Of a DNA stretch of 64,000 bases, positions 24,175 through 34,699 are shown one piece after another; the stretch's first letter is position 1, and each line of letters opens with the position of its first letter. Under the pieces are notes generated by a model. That model saw only the letters and a program-made list of their open reading frames with translations. It did not search any database and was not told the DNA's origin. Origin of the DNA: JANRJY01 sp033763735. GTDB taxonomy: Bacteria > Bacteroidota > Bacteroidia > Cytophagales > UBA9547. The stretch is from positions 1 to 64,000 of the forward strand of contig JANRJY010000119.1 of the NCBI GenBank assembly GCA_033763735.1, given 5' to 3'. The position numbers and the translations under genes are program-made.

Positions 24175-27100
24175 ATGAAAAGGCACAATTTTAGGTGTTT
24201 AATTTTTGTACTAATAACATATTGTAATTTTTTAAATAAAATCAGTGCACAATGCGTCTCGTCTTTTACCACTACTCCTTTTACAAGTAATATTTGTGAT
24301 AATCAATCCGTTCAGTTTACTCTTACAAGCAATTCAATAATAACTCAACGAACCTGGATATTTGGTGATGGAACAGCAAATAGTGGATCTTCAAATCCTT
24401 CTCATGTATTCAGAACTAATAAAGATACTGTTTATAAAGTTTCATTAATAGTACGTTGTTCCAATGGAGCTAGAGATACTTCTATTAAGAATATAAATGT
24501 TTTTTACAGGCCACAAGTAGATTTTAGTATTTCAAAATTGAGTTTGTGCGCAATCAATGACAGTTCTTGTTTTACCAACTTATCAACAAGTGTTCCTGGT
24601 GTAACTTATACATGGGATTTTGGAGACTTGGAATCATCCAATAAATTTTCGCCTTGTCACACTTACTACACCGGAGGTGATTTTGACGTTGAATTGCGAG
24701 CAGTACGTCCGGCCAATCAGGGAGGATGTCAACAAAAAGTTGTTAAGAGCATTAGTGTTAAAGAAACGCCAAACCCTGATTTCGATCTAAATCCTGCAAA
24801 TGGTTGTACACCTTTTAAAACAACCATTACAAATCTTACCGGAAACACAAGCAATATTGTAAGCTGGGATTGGGACTTTGGAGATGGTACTTCGTTTAGT
24901 GGAATTAATCCTCCGGCTAAAGATTACAATAATTCAGGCACCTATAATATAAGACTAACCACCTCGAACAATACCGGTTGCCAAAATTTCACCTCATTAC
25001 CTGTTTTGGTAAGCTTAGCTCCAACTTTAACTTTGACTTCACCTCCAAATGTTTGTCCAAATACAATAGTTACAATTACGGCTATAACCAATGCAACTGC
25101 GCCTATATATACTTGGGGGGTAGACGGAGGACAAATAGTTTCAGGTAACAACTCATCAAGGATTCAGGTGAGATGGAGTACAGGAGGAATTAAAAACATA
25201 ACCTTATCATTGGATCAAAATGGCTGTGTACTAAGTAGATCCACTTTTGGCTTTGTGTTTCCCGAAACTAATTTAAGAGCAGTGTATCCGAATGGAAATT
25301 CTGTTTGTCCGGGAAATTCGGTTTTTGCAGATGTATTACCTCCTGGTTTTAATAATTACACTTTTTTCAAGGGAAATACCATCATTCAAAACAGTTCTGC
25401 CTCATTTATTAACCTTGTGAACTTGGTTAAAGACACCTCACTTTCAGTAAGAATTATTGATGTTAATAATTGTTCTTTTACTGGAACTGTAGCGGCAACT
25501 GTAAAACCCAAACCAAATGTCACGATTACCTCAGCTCCGATAGCAAATATTTGTCCTGGCACTGCAATTACATTTACAGCATCTCCTTCAGGATTGAACG
25601 ACTATTTATTTCTTCGAAATTTTTCATATGTGCAATCGGGCACTGGCCTCAATTATACTAAATCAGATTTTATTGACCATGAAGCGATGTTGGTTGTTGG
25701 CACCAAAAATGGTTGTAAAGATACTTCTTCTGTTATTAGAATAAATATTATTGATTCTACTGTCACATTAGCTCCAGTGGTGAATTGTGGTAGTTCCGAC
25801 ACCACTCAAATTGAATTTACATGGGGAAGCGTTACCGGAGTTGCACGTTACGAAGTTTCGGTTAACTATGGTGCATACACCGTACCATCATCAGGTGCCC
25901 TAGGTTTAAAGCATATTTTATCAAGTGTATCAAAAGGTGATTCCGCTGTTTTAAGAGTTAGAGCTATAAGAAATAGCCCTTGTGCCGATACATCTGTTTC
26001 TACAGCTACTTTATGCAAAGCACACCTATGTAATGATATAAGCTTTAGTCTAAAGTATGATACCTCATTTTGTTTAAATGAATTAGTAACCATTGCAGCT
26101 AAAAACTTAACTGGTATTACGAGTAATTATCAAATTTATTGGGGTAACCAGGTTTCCAAGGATTCAACATTTACTATAAACTCTTCAACGTTAAACACAA
26201 TTGCAGGCAAAGCTATTTTGGTAACCTTAGTGGACACTTCACTTAAATGCGCTTCTTATAAGCAAATTGCAAATGGAATAAATGTTATTTCTGTGCCAAG
26301 TGTTTCATTAAATTTGGGTATAATTACTGTTCCATGTAGCAATTTAATAAACTATACTGCAAAATCAAATCCACCTAATTTAACAAAATACATTTATCAA
26401 TATGACAATAAACTTTTGCCAACAGATACTCTCCCAGTTTATAAATTTCAAACAAATGACACCCAACTTCATAGCTTGAGTGTGACAGGATATATTGGAA
26501 GATGTGTTGGAAATCAATATATTACCACTTTTAAAGGGGAAAATTTGCCTACTTACAAAGCAGTGTTGTTATCAAATCCAAAAAATCAAAAAGCAAAAGT
26601 TTCTGACCCAACAAAACCTGATAAAATAATTTGTACTAAACCAAAAGACCCAGATGCACCTAAAGATGATAAAACTCCTGAAAGCAAAATAGAAATAGAA
26701 TTTGAATCAAAAGTTTTAGTAACTGCCTTTGGTACTACCATAACAACAACTGTAAATCCAAATTTCAGTGATATGTTTAAGTATAAGAACGATACAGCAT
26801 TTTATTCAGGTTCAAATAATTTTACCGTTTTTACAGGACCAGGTGAAAATTCAAAATTCAATTCGCAAGTTTCTTATAATGGGTGCAGACTAAATACAGA
26901 TACCGTTATTTATTTGGTGGAACAAAGTCCGCCTATTCCTAAAATTAAACCTGAAGAGGATTTGGATAAACCTAATGGTACAACAACAGGAAATGGGTTG
27001 ATTGAAAGCACTTGTAGTTATAATAAATATGCATATTTGATTTATACTTCCATTTCTGGTATTACATGGAGTATTCAACAGTATACTAAAGTTCCCATAA

Positions 27101-28365
27101 TTTCAATAACTGGTGCTAATAGTTACAATATTCAAGTACCTACAGGAACAAAAGAATCAAATATTGAGGGATATAGTATTACATTTTTAAATAATGCTAA
27201 TGGGTGCACAACCACTAGTGACTTTATCGTCAACCAAGAAATCAATAATAAAGGGACCATTATTGGGATTCTAAAATCTTGTAAACCTTATGAACAAATT
27301 AGTATTCAAGGGATTATTCTGCCCTTGACACAAGAAAATGATACTTTAGAATTTATCATAAGTGAGACTTTAATTGAAAACGAATATTCAAGAGAATTTC
27401 AAGGAAGATACATACAAACAATTTCTGGTTCCTTGATTCGAATTAAAGATGCTACAAATTCAACAATTGAAAACATTTATGTAAAATCATCTTTAATCCC
27501 GGACTTTTACTTTAATGCAAAGATTCCAGCAAATTATTCTATAAAGGTTTTCAATAAGTATGGGTGTTCACAATCTTACGATATTAAAGCTGAACTCAAA
27601 ACAAACATCAAAATTAACTATACAGATAGTATTAGAATATGTAAATCTGATGAAATTGAAATTTTACCTTTTTCAAATAAAGAAGGTGTAGACAGTATTT
27701 ACAATTTCATTTCTCATCCTTTCGTTTTTAATGATAATTCCATAAATAAATATTTATTTAAGCCTGACACAATCATAGACAAATTTAGAGTGAAAATCTT
27801 AAGTTGTGTCGTCAATAATTCCAACAGTGGTTGTTGTTTTGAAAATGATTTGACAGGTTGTGTGCCTGAATGCACCGATTTTCAGTTTATTCCTAATGCA
27901 TTTTCGCCAAATGGGGATAAAATCAATGACACTTGGTGTATTAGAGGTTTAGGAAATCCTCGTGTTGAAGTTTTTAGTAGATGGGGTGAATTAGTATATC
28001 AATCTGACCAATATAAAAATGATTGGGAGGGAAATGCGCCCAATGGCAAACCATTTCCTGATGGTGTGTATACTTATATCGTTTATCCTCAAGGTTCATT
28101 TTCAATGAACACTCAAACTACTCATCATATTTTAGGGACTAGTGCTGATGATTATATAAATCAAAACTTGGATCAAGAATTAAAGCCTAAAGCTTTAAAT
28201 ATTCCTAACCCATACAATCCACTAAGTACAATATCTAGGCAATTACTAAATTTTGATTTAATGGCGGATATTAAAACAATGGATCCTAAAACCAAAGCTT
28301 CTTATTATTTCTGCAAAAATGTAAGTTTCAATACTTTAAAAGGTTCCCTAATTATTCAAAGGTAG
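24175..28365 (+). CDS. PKD-repeat T9SS type B-sorted surface protein
   Basis: A secreted giant of 1396 residues with a signal peptide ending near ISAQC. It has at least three PKD domains in the first 280 residues (TWIFGDG, YTWDFGDL, WDWDFGDG cores). A long beta-rich region with many Cys follows. Near residue 1240 begins a gliding-motility-associated (type B) sorting domain: FIPNAFSPNGDKINDTW, then VEVFSRWGELVYQ, DWEGNAPNGKPFPDGVY. Type B domains direct export by the type IX system and surface attachment. Here it is followed by about 95 further residues, which is unusual. The stop is directly followed by the ATG of the PorP/SprF gene, as in SprB-SprF-type pairs. Confidence 0.85.
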   Translation: MKRHNFRCLIFVLITYCNFLNKISAQCVSSFTTTPFTSNICDNQSVQFTLTSNSIITQRTWIFGDGTANSGSSNPSHVFRTNKDTVYKVSLIVRCSNGARDTSIKNINVFYRPQVDFSISKLSLCAINDSSCFTNLSTSVPGVTYTWDFGDLESSNKFSPCHTYYTGGDFDVELRAVRPANQGGCQQKVVKSISVKETPNPDFDLNPANGCTPFKTTITNLTGNTSNIVSWDWDFGDGTSFSGINPPAKDYNNSGTYNIRLTTSNNTGCQNFTSLPVLVSLAPTLTLTSPPNVCPNTIVTITAITNATAPIYTWGVDGGQIVSGNNSSRIQVRWSTGGIKNITLSLDQNGCVLSRSTFGFVFPETNLRAVYPNGNSVCPGNSVFADVLPPGFNNYTFFKGNTIIQNSSASFINLVNLVKDTSLSVRIIDVNNCSFTGTVAATVKPKPNVTITSAPIANICPGTAITFTASPSGLNDYLFLRNFSYVQSGTGLNYTKSDFIDHEAMLVVGTKNGCKDTSSVIRINIIDSTVTLAPVVNCGSSDTTQIEFTWGSVTGVARYEVSVNYGAYTVPSSGALGLKHILSSVSKGDSAVLRVRAIRNSPCADTSVSTATLCKAHLCNDISFSLKYDTSFCLNELVTIAAKNLTGITSNYQIYWGNQVSKDSTFTINSSTLNTIAGKAILVTLVDTSLKCASYKQIANGINVISVPSVSLNLGIITVPCSNLINYTAKSNPPNLTKYIYQYDNKLLPTDTLPVYKFQTNDTQLHSLSVTGYIGRCVGNQYITTFKGENLPTYKAVLLSNPKNQKAKVSDPTKPDKIICTKPKDPDAPKDDKTPESKIEIEFESKVLVTAFGTTITTTVNPNFSDMFKYKNDTAFYSGSNNFTVFTGPGENSKFNSQVSYNGCRLNTDTVIYLVEQSPPIPKIKPEEDLDKPNGTTTGNGLIESTCSYNKYAYLIYTSISGITWSIQQYTKVPIISITGANSYNIQVPTGTKESNIEGYSITFLNNANGCTTTSDFIVNQEINNKGTIIGILKSCKPYEQISIQGIILPLTQENDTLEFIISETLIENEYSREFQGRYIQTISGSLIRIKDATNSTIENIYVKSSLIPDFYFNAKIPANYSIKVFNKYGCSQSYDIKAELKTNIKINYTDSIRICKSDEIEILPFSNKEGVDSIYNFISHPFVFNDNSINKYLFKPDTIIDKFRVKILSCVVNNSNSGCCFENDLTGCVPECTDFQFIPNAFSPNGDKINDTWCIRGLGNPRVEVFSRWGELVYQSDQYKNDWEGNAPNGKPFPDGVYTYIVYPQGSFSMNTQTTHHILGTSADDYINQNLDQELKPKALNIPNPYNPLSTISRQLLNFDLMADIKTMDPKTKASYYFCKNVSFNTLKGSLIIQR

Positions 28366-29379
28366 ATGAAGTCGGTTAAAGTTACATTATTTGTTTTTAT
28401 ATTAAATTTTCAAGTTTTCGGGCAGCAGGTGCCACAGTTTAGCCAATATATGTATGAGCGGTTTTTATACAACCCTGCTTATGCAGGTACCAATCCAAAT
28501 GCAATTGAAGTTGCTTTAAATTTTCGAAGACAAAATGTGGGATATTTTGGTCAAGGAGAGGTACGAAATCTTTATGGAGGTGTACCAATGGGTTACGATG
28601 ATAAATCAATTTCAAGTATCAATAATTTTGCCATTCATTCTCCCTTGCGTAAAATCAATATGGCTGTAGGCGCTCGATTAATTAGGGAAAATATCTCTTT
28701 TTATGACTTCACAGGATTCTGGGGCACCGCAGCTTATCAATTTAAATTTCCTAAATCAAAATTTTCGATTGGTTCTGAATTTGGGGTAATACAAAGTTTG
28801 CTTCGTTCAGGTGATTTATTGCTTGATAATAGTAATGATAAAGCCATAGTAAATAACTCCTCTCCAACTTATGCATTTTTAGGCAATTATACACCTGATA
28901 TTGGGTTTGGTGTGTATTACAACCGAAAGTTTTTTTATGCTGGGGTAAGTCTTGCTCATGCATTTCCTTTCAGGCTTACTCCTAATACTTCAAATTATTC
29001 ACGTGATGTTTATGCCACATTATCAAGGCATTATAATGCGATAGTAGGTGGTTCGGTTGCGATAAATCCCCAATTTAGTTTGGAACCTTCAGGGCTGTTC
29101 AAAATGATTGAAAATGGTGCGTATCAATATGATGCTTCTCTTATGGTTAATTATAAAGATGTAGTTTCAATGGGAAGCTCTTATCGTTCTCAAAAAGCGG
29201 TAGTGGGTATTATAAAAATTACTTTTTATAAAAACATTCATTTGTCTTATTCTTATGATTATGTATTTGCACAGTTGGGAAGGTTTAGTAGCGGTTCGCA
29301 CGAAGTTTTATTCAGATATGTGGTAGTATTAAATCCTTTGGCCAAAAAATATATCGTAGACCCCAGACATTATTATTGA
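28366..29379 (+). CDS. PorP/SprF family T9SS outer-membrane protein
   Basis: A 337-residue outer-membrane beta-barrel of the PorP/SprF family. It has a signal peptide, QVPQFSQYMYERFLYNPAYAGTNP at its mature start (the family hallmark around QYMFNPAYAG), repeated amphipathic strands and an aromatic C-terminus. In Flavobacterium the paralogue SprF is needed for secretion of the adhesin SprB encoded next to it. The adjacent PKD protein with a type B sorting domain suggests a dedicated pair. It overlaps the next gene by one base (TGATG). Confidence 0.93.
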   Translation: MKSVKVTLFVFILNFQVFGQQVPQFSQYMYERFLYNPAYAGTNPNAIEVALNFRRQNVGYFGQGEVRNLYGGVPMGYDDKSISSINNFAIHSPLRKINMAVGARLIRENISFYDFTGFWGTAAYQFKFPKSKFSIGSEFGVIQSLLRSGDLLLDNSNDKAIVNNSSPTYAFLGNYTPDIGFGVYYNRKFFYAGVSLAHAFPFRLTPNTSNYSRDVYATLSRHYNAIVGGSVAINPQFSLEPSGLFKMIENGAYQYDASLMVNYKDVVSMGSSYRSQKAVVGIIKITFYKNIHLSYSYDYVFAQLGRFSSGSHEVLFRYVVVLNPLAKKYIVDPRHYY

Positions 29380-32276
29380 TGCGTAAAATTGCTTTTATAT
29401 TATTGTTTTTTTCATTTGCATCTCAGGCGCAATTTTATTTGGATAAAGGCGATTGGTACTTTGGCAGAAATCGATTTGCTGATGCCATCAAATATTATAT
29501 TAAAGAAACCCAAAATTCGGATCCTGAAATCAAAAATCTTGCAATCGAAAGATTGGTGGATTGCTATATGTTTTCAGGCAAAATCAATGATGCCAATATG
29601 TGGTACAAGAAAATTTATTTTTATAATAAATCCGACCCAAATGTAGTGCTCAAATATGCTTTACTTCAATTGGCAAATAAAAAGTACAAAACTGCACAAT
29701 CCTTATTTGAAAAATATGCCAAAATTGTAGTAAACGATAGCTTAAACATAAGCGCACCAAATATGGCTTTTTGTGATAGTATCATTTATTGGGATAAGTA
29801 TTCCATCGAAAATGCTGATGTTAGAAACTTGCGACAAATCAATTCCAAGGCTAGAGATTTTTGTGCGGTCGTTAATAAAGATGAAATCGTATATTGTTCA
29901 TCTTTATTCAAAGGAGACAAACCAAAAGAAGAATTTTATGATTTGTATGCTTTTTCATTGGATCCTCAGAAATCCAGAAACACATCAATTAGTATTAAAA
30001 ATCTGAGTTCAATAAATACAAAAGGACATGAGGGACCCGCTACTTTTTCAAAAGAGGGTAGAGAACTTTGGTTTACTCGACCGGTTATTGGTTCAATTAT
30101 AAATGACAAACAACTAAATCCTTTAAACATTTTTTACAGAAAGTATGTAAATGGAGCATGGACTGAAGAAACCAACAAATTTGGTTTTGATTATAATACC
30201 GACTTTTATTCCTCATGCCATCCTGCAATTTCAAAAGATGGCAAAACCATGTTTTTTGCGTCCAATATGCCCGGAGGATACGGAGGTATGGACATTTATT
30301 ATGTTACATATAGTGACAGCACGCAATGGTCGGACGCAGTAAATTTGGGACCTCTGGTGAATACATATGAAGATGAACTTTTCCCAACTATTGGCGAAAA
30401 CGGAGTCGTATTTTTCTCTTCAAAAGGTCATCCCGGGTTTGGGGAAATGGATTTGTTTTCATGTAATTATGATTCAGTATCGAATAAATGGACAAACGTA
30501 AAAAATCTAATGAAGCCCATTAATTCTTCATATGATGATTTTGCAATTATGACTATGGGCAGCAATAATGTAGGCTTGTTTAGTTCTGATAGAGCAAAAG
30601 GGAAGGGGGAGGATGATATTTATACATTTGCAAAAAATCAGAAGATTGAAATATATGTTGACAAACAAGTTGTTCGAATTCCAAATAGATTATTTTTTGA
30701 TGGAGTGAGTTATAAAGCATCTTCAAAAAAAGAATCAATGTCGGACAACATGGCTGTTTCGAACCAAGAATTTGTTTCGAAATACGAAAATTCATTACAG
30801 CAATTTTACCTTGCATTAAAAGATAGCTTGTTGTATAATAACTCTTCAATAGAAATAGTTAGAAAGGAATCCGGTACGATTTTCAAATGTGTGTATGAAA
30901 CCGAAAACAAACCAACAATTATGCACGCATTTGTTTGGAATAATGATATGCCGGTCGGAACATCAAGAAATGTTTATGTTTTGGAAAATGAAATTACAAT
31001 TGACACCATACAACTTGATAAGAAAGGTTGGTTTGAATATACCATTCCAGAAACTAAAAAGTATGAATTTAAAGCATTTGATGAACAATCAGAAAAAGAT
31101 TTTTTAAACAGAAGATATGTTAAATTGATTGTAAAAGTTCAGGATAATATTTTTAGCAATTTGAAAAATGCTGAAGTTGTTTTGCAAAAAGATGAAAAAG
31201 TGATTGCTAATTTAGTTTCCGATTCGTTAGGAATGTGTTATAAAACATTGTTAAATAATAGCAGAATTTCAGCGCATTTTAGCAAGGAAGGATTTTTTGA
31301 TAAAGATACAACCCTAAATATAAGCCTAAATGATAGTATCAATGAAATAGTTGTTTTAGTTAAATTGAATTCAAAAGAAAAAGAAAATGTAATAGGTAAA
31401 ATAGTAGTCAATAATATACCGGTTGCCGATGCAGAAATTGTGGTCAGCAAAGGTGATAAAGTAATTGAAAGTGTAAAAACAGACAAAGAAGGTAATTATG
31501 AACTTCATTTGCATAAAAATGAAGATTATGATGTTTCAATTTCAAAAAAAGGTTTTTTTAATTCCGACACAACTTTATCGACCTCAACCAAACCAATTAA
31601 AGATTCTATTCAAGAAAAACCCAAACCACTCACCATTAAACTTAGTGAAATTAAAAATAATAAAGTCGTTCGATTGAACAGGATATATTTTGAGTATAAT
31701 TCGTTTGAACTTCAACCGTCTTCAAAGCGTGAACTAATAAAATTGGCTAAGTTTTTGAATATTAATTCGAAAATAGTAATTGAAGTTGGCTCCCATACTG
31801 ATAATAGAGGAAGTGATGCATTTAACTTAATATTATCTCAAAAAAGATCTGAAGTTGTGGTCAATTTTTTAAAATCCAGCAATATTGATCCTGATCGATT
31901 AATTGCATCGGGATATGGTGAAACAAAGCCGATTGTTAAAAATCCAATTACAGAAGAAGAACATGCACTTAATAGAAGAATTGAATTTAAAATTGTAAAA
32001 ACCATTGATTCCACTCAATCGGGTAATTATTTCAGAGTTCTTGCTTATCGTACCAAAAGTCAATTATTATCCAATGCGCCACTGATGGTCAAATATAAAA
32101 ATGTTTCCGTGGAAACAGATAAGTCAGGAATATACAAATATTATGTTTCTCCTATTCGCACTTATGATGAAACAAAAGGAGTTGTAAAAGAACTCAATGC
32201 TATTGGATATAGAGATACTAAAATTGAAGCATTTGATGACGGTCAGTTAGTACCACTGGAAGAAATCATTTACTAA
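29379..32276 (+). CDS. OmpA-family protein with TPR and beta-propeller (PorE-like)
   Basis: A 965-residue envelope protein. After a signal peptide come TPR-like helices (about 20-130), then WD40/PD40-type propeller repeats (AISKDGKTMFFASNMPGGYGG; FPTIGENGVVFFSS). Carboxypeptidase-regulatory-like sandwiches follow, then an OmpA peptidoglycan-binding domain near 775-885 (RIYFEYNSFELQPSS; SHTDNRGSDAFN; RLIASGYGE), and an 80-residue tail. This domain order is that of PorE, which anchors T9SS parts to peptidoglycan. Its operon with a PorP/SprF-like gene suggests the same role here, though many Bacteroidota carry paralogues. The ATG at 29379 is preferred over the TTG three bases before. Confidence 0.9.
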   Translation: MRKIAFILLFFSFASQAQFYLDKGDWYFGRNRFADAIKYYIKETQNSDPEIKNLAIERLVDCYMFSGKINDANMWYKKIYFYNKSDPNVVLKYALLQLANKKYKTAQSLFEKYAKIVVNDSLNISAPNMAFCDSIIYWDKYSIENADVRNLRQINSKARDFCAVVNKDEIVYCSSLFKGDKPKEEFYDLYAFSLDPQKSRNTSISIKNLSSINTKGHEGPATFSKEGRELWFTRPVIGSIINDKQLNPLNIFYRKYVNGAWTEETNKFGFDYNTDFYSSCHPAISKDGKTMFFASNMPGGYGGMDIYYVTYSDSTQWSDAVNLGPLVNTYEDELFPTIGENGVVFFSSKGHPGFGEMDLFSCNYDSVSNKWTNVKNLMKPINSSYDDFAIMTMGSNNVGLFSSDRAKGKGEDDIYTFAKNQKIEIYVDKQVVRIPNRLFFDGVSYKASSKKESMSDNMAVSNQEFVSKYENSLQQFYLALKDSLLYNNSSIEIVRKESGTIFKCVYETENKPTIMHAFVWNNDMPVGTSRNVYVLENEITIDTIQLDKKGWFEYTIPETKKYEFKAFDEQSEKDFLNRRYVKLIVKVQDNIFSNLKNAEVVLQKDEKVIANLVSDSLGMCYKTLLNNSRISAHFSKEGFFDKDTTLNISLNDSINEIVVLVKLNSKEKENVIGKIVVNNIPVADAEIVVSKGDKVIESVKTDKEGNYELHLHKNEDYDVSISKKGFFNSDTTLSTSTKPIKDSIQEKPKPLTIKLSEIKNNKVVRLNRIYFEYNSFELQPSSKRELIKLAKFLNINSKIVIEVGSHTDNRGSDAFNLILSQKRSEVVVNFLKSSNIDPDRLIASGYGETKPIVKNPITEEEHALNRRIEFKIVKTIDSTQSGNYFRVLAYRTKSQLLSNAPLMVKYKNVSVETDKSGIYKYYVSPIRTYDETKGVVKELNAIGYRDTKIEAFDDGQLVPLEEIIY

Positions 32277-32278
32277 TC

Positions 32279-32653
32279 CTATTTATCAATCACCACCACT
32301 GCTTGTCCGTATTCCGTAGTATGAGTCATGCTTAAAAATATTTTGAATAGCTTAAAGTCGGGTATTATCGCTGCCAATCCTGGTGCAATTTTTAAAGAAG
32401 GGCAACCTTGGCTATCTTCGACTACTTCAATTTGATTAAGGTGCAAAGTCAAATTCATCCCTTTCCCTACTGCTTTTAAAAATGCTTCCTTTGCGGCAAA
32501 TCGTACTGCAAAGCTTTCATATGGGTTCTTTTTCTCTTCACAGTATTTGATTTCACCTGCAGAGAAAACATGTTTTTTTAAATCTGCATTTGATTGAAAT
32601 TTCAATCTGATTCGATTTACTTCTACCAAGTCGGTTCCTATTCCTATAATCAT
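32279..32653 (-). CDS. acpS: Holo-[acyl-carrier-protein] synthase
   Basis: A 124-residue phosphopantetheinyl transferase that converts apo-ACP to holo-ACP with coenzyme A. It shows the metal-binding N-terminus GIGTDLVEVNRI and the second motif FAAKEAFLKAVGKG (Glu and Lys of the active site), then SMTHTTEYGQAVVV. Length is normal for AcpS. It is convergent with the PorE-like gene, two bases apart, and lies four bases downstream of hisG, so it is probably co-transcribed with it. Confidence 0.95.
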   Translation of the reverse strand: MIIGIGTDLVEVNRIRLKFQSNADLKKHVFSAGEIKYCEEKKNPYESFAVRFAAKEAFLKAVGKGMNLTLHLNQIEVVEDSQGCPSLKIAPGLAAIIPDFKLFKIFLSMTHTTEYGQAVVVIDK

Positions 32654-32657
32654 AATT

Positions 32658-33509
32658 TTAAATAATCATTTTTTCGATGGGTACTACTAATATTCCTTGA
32701 GCGCCTGCGGCTTTTAATTTTTCAATAATTTCCCAGAATCTATCTTCTTCAATAACTGTATGTATAGAACACCAACCATCTTCAGCAAGAGGCACTACGG
32801 TAGGGCTTTTCATTCCGGGCAGTACTGCAATGATCTTATCTTTTGATTCAAGAGGGGCATTCATCAATATATATTTGTTCCTTTGAGCCTTAAGAACGGA
32901 ATTAATTCTGAAAAGTAGACTGTCCAATACTTTTTGTTTTTCAGCATCAATTCCAGGATGAGCAATTAAAACCGCTTCGGATTTTAAAATAACTTCTACT
33001 TCTTTTAATCCATTGCTAATCAATGTGCTACCCGAACTTACTAGGTCGCAAATACCATCTGTTAAGCCCAATCCGGGTGCTATTTCAACTGAACCACTGA
33101 TGGTATGAATATGCAAATTAAATCCTTTTTCGGTAGCCCATTTTTTTAATAAATTTGGGTATGAGGTAGCAATGCTTTTGCCATCAAAATATTTAATATC
33201 TGCATAAACGGAGTCTTTTGGAATAGCTAATGAAAGTTTGCATTTGCCAAAACCAAGTTTGGACACAGTAGTCACTTCCTTGCCTGTTTCAAATAATACA
33301 TTTTCACCTACAATCCCTGCATCTGCAACTCCATCAGAAACGTATTCAGGAATGTCATCATCGCGCAGGTAAAGTATTTCTACGTCAAAATTTTCTACTT
33401 TGGCAATTAATTTCCTGTCGGCTCCGGCAAATCGTAGTCCACATTCTTTTAGTAATTGTACCGAGTCTTCATTAAGTCTTCCCGATTTTTGTATAGCAAT
33501 TCGTAACAT
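32658..33509 (-). CDS. hisG: ATP phosphoribosyltransferase (long form)
   Basis: The first enzyme of histidine biosynthesis joins ATP and PRPP. The 283-residue protein is the long HisG form. It has the catalytic two-domain part (MLRIAIQKSGRLNEDS; VADAGIVGENVL; DLVSSGSTLISNGLKEVE around the PRPP-binding loop) and a C-terminal ACT-like regulatory domain (TVVPLAEDGWCSIHTVIEEDRFWE) that senses histidine. No other his gene is in the window, so hisG is detached from the pathway operon and paired with acpS. Confidence 0.95.
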   Translation of the reverse strand: MLRIAIQKSGRLNEDSVQLLKECGLRFAGADRKLIAKVENFDVEILYLRDDDIPEYVSDGVADAGIVGENVLFETGKEVTTVSKLGFGKCKLSLAIPKDSVYADIKYFDGKSIATSYPNLLKKWATEKGFNLHIHTISGSVEIAPGLGLTDGICDLVSSGSTLISNGLKEVEVILKSEAVLIAHPGIDAEKQKVLDSLLFRINSVLKAQRNKYILMNAPLESKDKIIAVLPGMKSPTVVPLAEDGWCSIHTVIEEDRFWEIIEKLKAAGAQGILVVPIEKMII

Positions 33510-33555
33510 AGGCGCAAAAATGGTTTTAAATTACGAAATGTTAAAATTTTTAAGC

Positions 33556-34611
33556 TTAAAATGCGAAAATGAGACTTGAAGTTAAAATTAAGCGTTGGTT
33601 TGCTTTTATTTCATTTTGTTCAAAAAGTGCTTCAGAAGAATCGTAGTATTTTAATTCAGACCTTAAACTTAGAAATTTAAAAGGTTTTAGTTCAATCCCA
33701 CCGGAATACCCTTTGACTAGATAAGGAGTGCCGACAGGTGTAACGACATTATTTGGGTCGTAGAAATTTTCATATCGACCAATTAAAAAAAACTTTTTGG
33801 TGACACCATACTTGACTACAAAATATGGAGTGTACCATGTGAAATACTTTGAATTCCCTTTGGATTGTTGTTGCCAACCATAGTCAAAACCAATATATAA
33901 ACTAATTCGTTTTTTAAAATTAAATTGCGCATATAAATTACTGAAAAACCGATAGGTAAACGCACTATCAGGTGAAGCAGTTCCTATAAAAGAACTATGA
34001 TTGATTGTAATATAGTCCAATAGTTGATACTTAATTTGCGTGCCAAAAGAAGGCATGGAGTAATCTCTTGAAAGTTTAAGTTTTTGCCATCCATTTAATA
34101 CAAAGGCCGCAATTAGCCAACGTTCGTTCGGTTCATACGAAAAACGTATTCCTAATTCGTAGTAAGGTGAGTTTTCGGCACAGAGGCTTCTGGTAAGCGT
34201 AAAATTATCTCGCGATAATACTTGTTCCGCTCCAATATGTGAAGGAATAATACCACCCATCACCCAAAATTTGTTGATAAGTCGGAAGCCAAAATTTGCT
34301 TCATAAAAATATTTGTAAGGGTAAGGTTCTTTGTCAAGGTTGAATTGAACATAATTGCCGAACATACCGCCAAAATTGAATCTGAAATCGCTACCATTAT
34401 AAGAAGCTTTCAAATAGGCAAAATTTATAGTAAAGTCATTTTGACGGGCATGATTGAATAAAAAATCAGAGGAAAGTTTATTATTAAAATCTTTGAAATT
34501 ATTTACATAATAAAAATCAAATCCTCCTTCAAGATTGAATTTCCCTTTTTTCGCAATACAAAAGAGTGGAATTAATGCAATTAAACAAGAATATTGCAGC
34601 CATTTTTTCAT
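33556..34611 (-). CDS. Outer membrane beta-barrel (porin-like) protein
   Basis: The ATG at 34611 gives a 351-residue protein with a signal peptide (MKKWLQYSCLIALIPLF, cleaved near IAKKG). About sixteen amphipathic beta strands follow, ending in Phe (TSSLIFAF). The pattern (GGFDFYYVNNF; GGIIPSHIGAEQVLSRDNFTL; LYIGFDYGWQ) is that of OprO/P-like or BBP2-type porins of Bacteroidota. The solute is unknown. It is divergent from the THX gene, and the intervening 88 bp hold a strong promoter on the plus strand. A frame extending upstream to 34683 overlaps that promoter and lacks signal-peptide logic. Confidence 0.8.
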   Translation of the reverse strand: MKKWLQYSCLIALIPLFCIAKKGKFNLEGGFDFYYVNNFKDFNNKLSSDFLFNHARQNDFTINFAYLKASYNGSDFRFNFGGMFGNYVQFNLDKEPYPYKYFYEANFGFRLINKFWVMGGIIPSHIGAEQVLSRDNFTLTRSLCAENSPYYELGIRFSYEPNERWLIAAFVLNGWQKLKLSRDYSMPSFGTQIKYQLLDYITINHSSFIGTASPDSAFTYRFFSNLYAQFNFKKRISLYIGFDYGWQQQSKGNSKYFTWYTPYFVVKYGVTKKFFLIGRYENFYDPNNVVTPVGTPYLVKGYSGGIELKPFKFLSLRSELKYYDSSEALFEQNEIKANQRLILTSSLIFAF

Positions 34612-34643
34612 CACAACAAAATAACACATTCTGTTACAATAAT

Positions 34644-34675
34644 TTTGGCGTAATTTGCAAAATACTTTAATTTTG
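34644..34675 (+). promoter_or_regulatory. Promoter of the THX gene
   Basis: TTTG at 34644-34647, a 20-bp spacer and TAATTTTG at 34668-34675 match the Bacteroidota promoter consensus fully. The start site is expected near 34682, about 18 bases before the ATG at 34700. The strength of the match fits a ribosomal-protein gene. Confidence 0.7.
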
Positions 34676-34699
34676 CAAACCAAATTTTAAAATACACAA

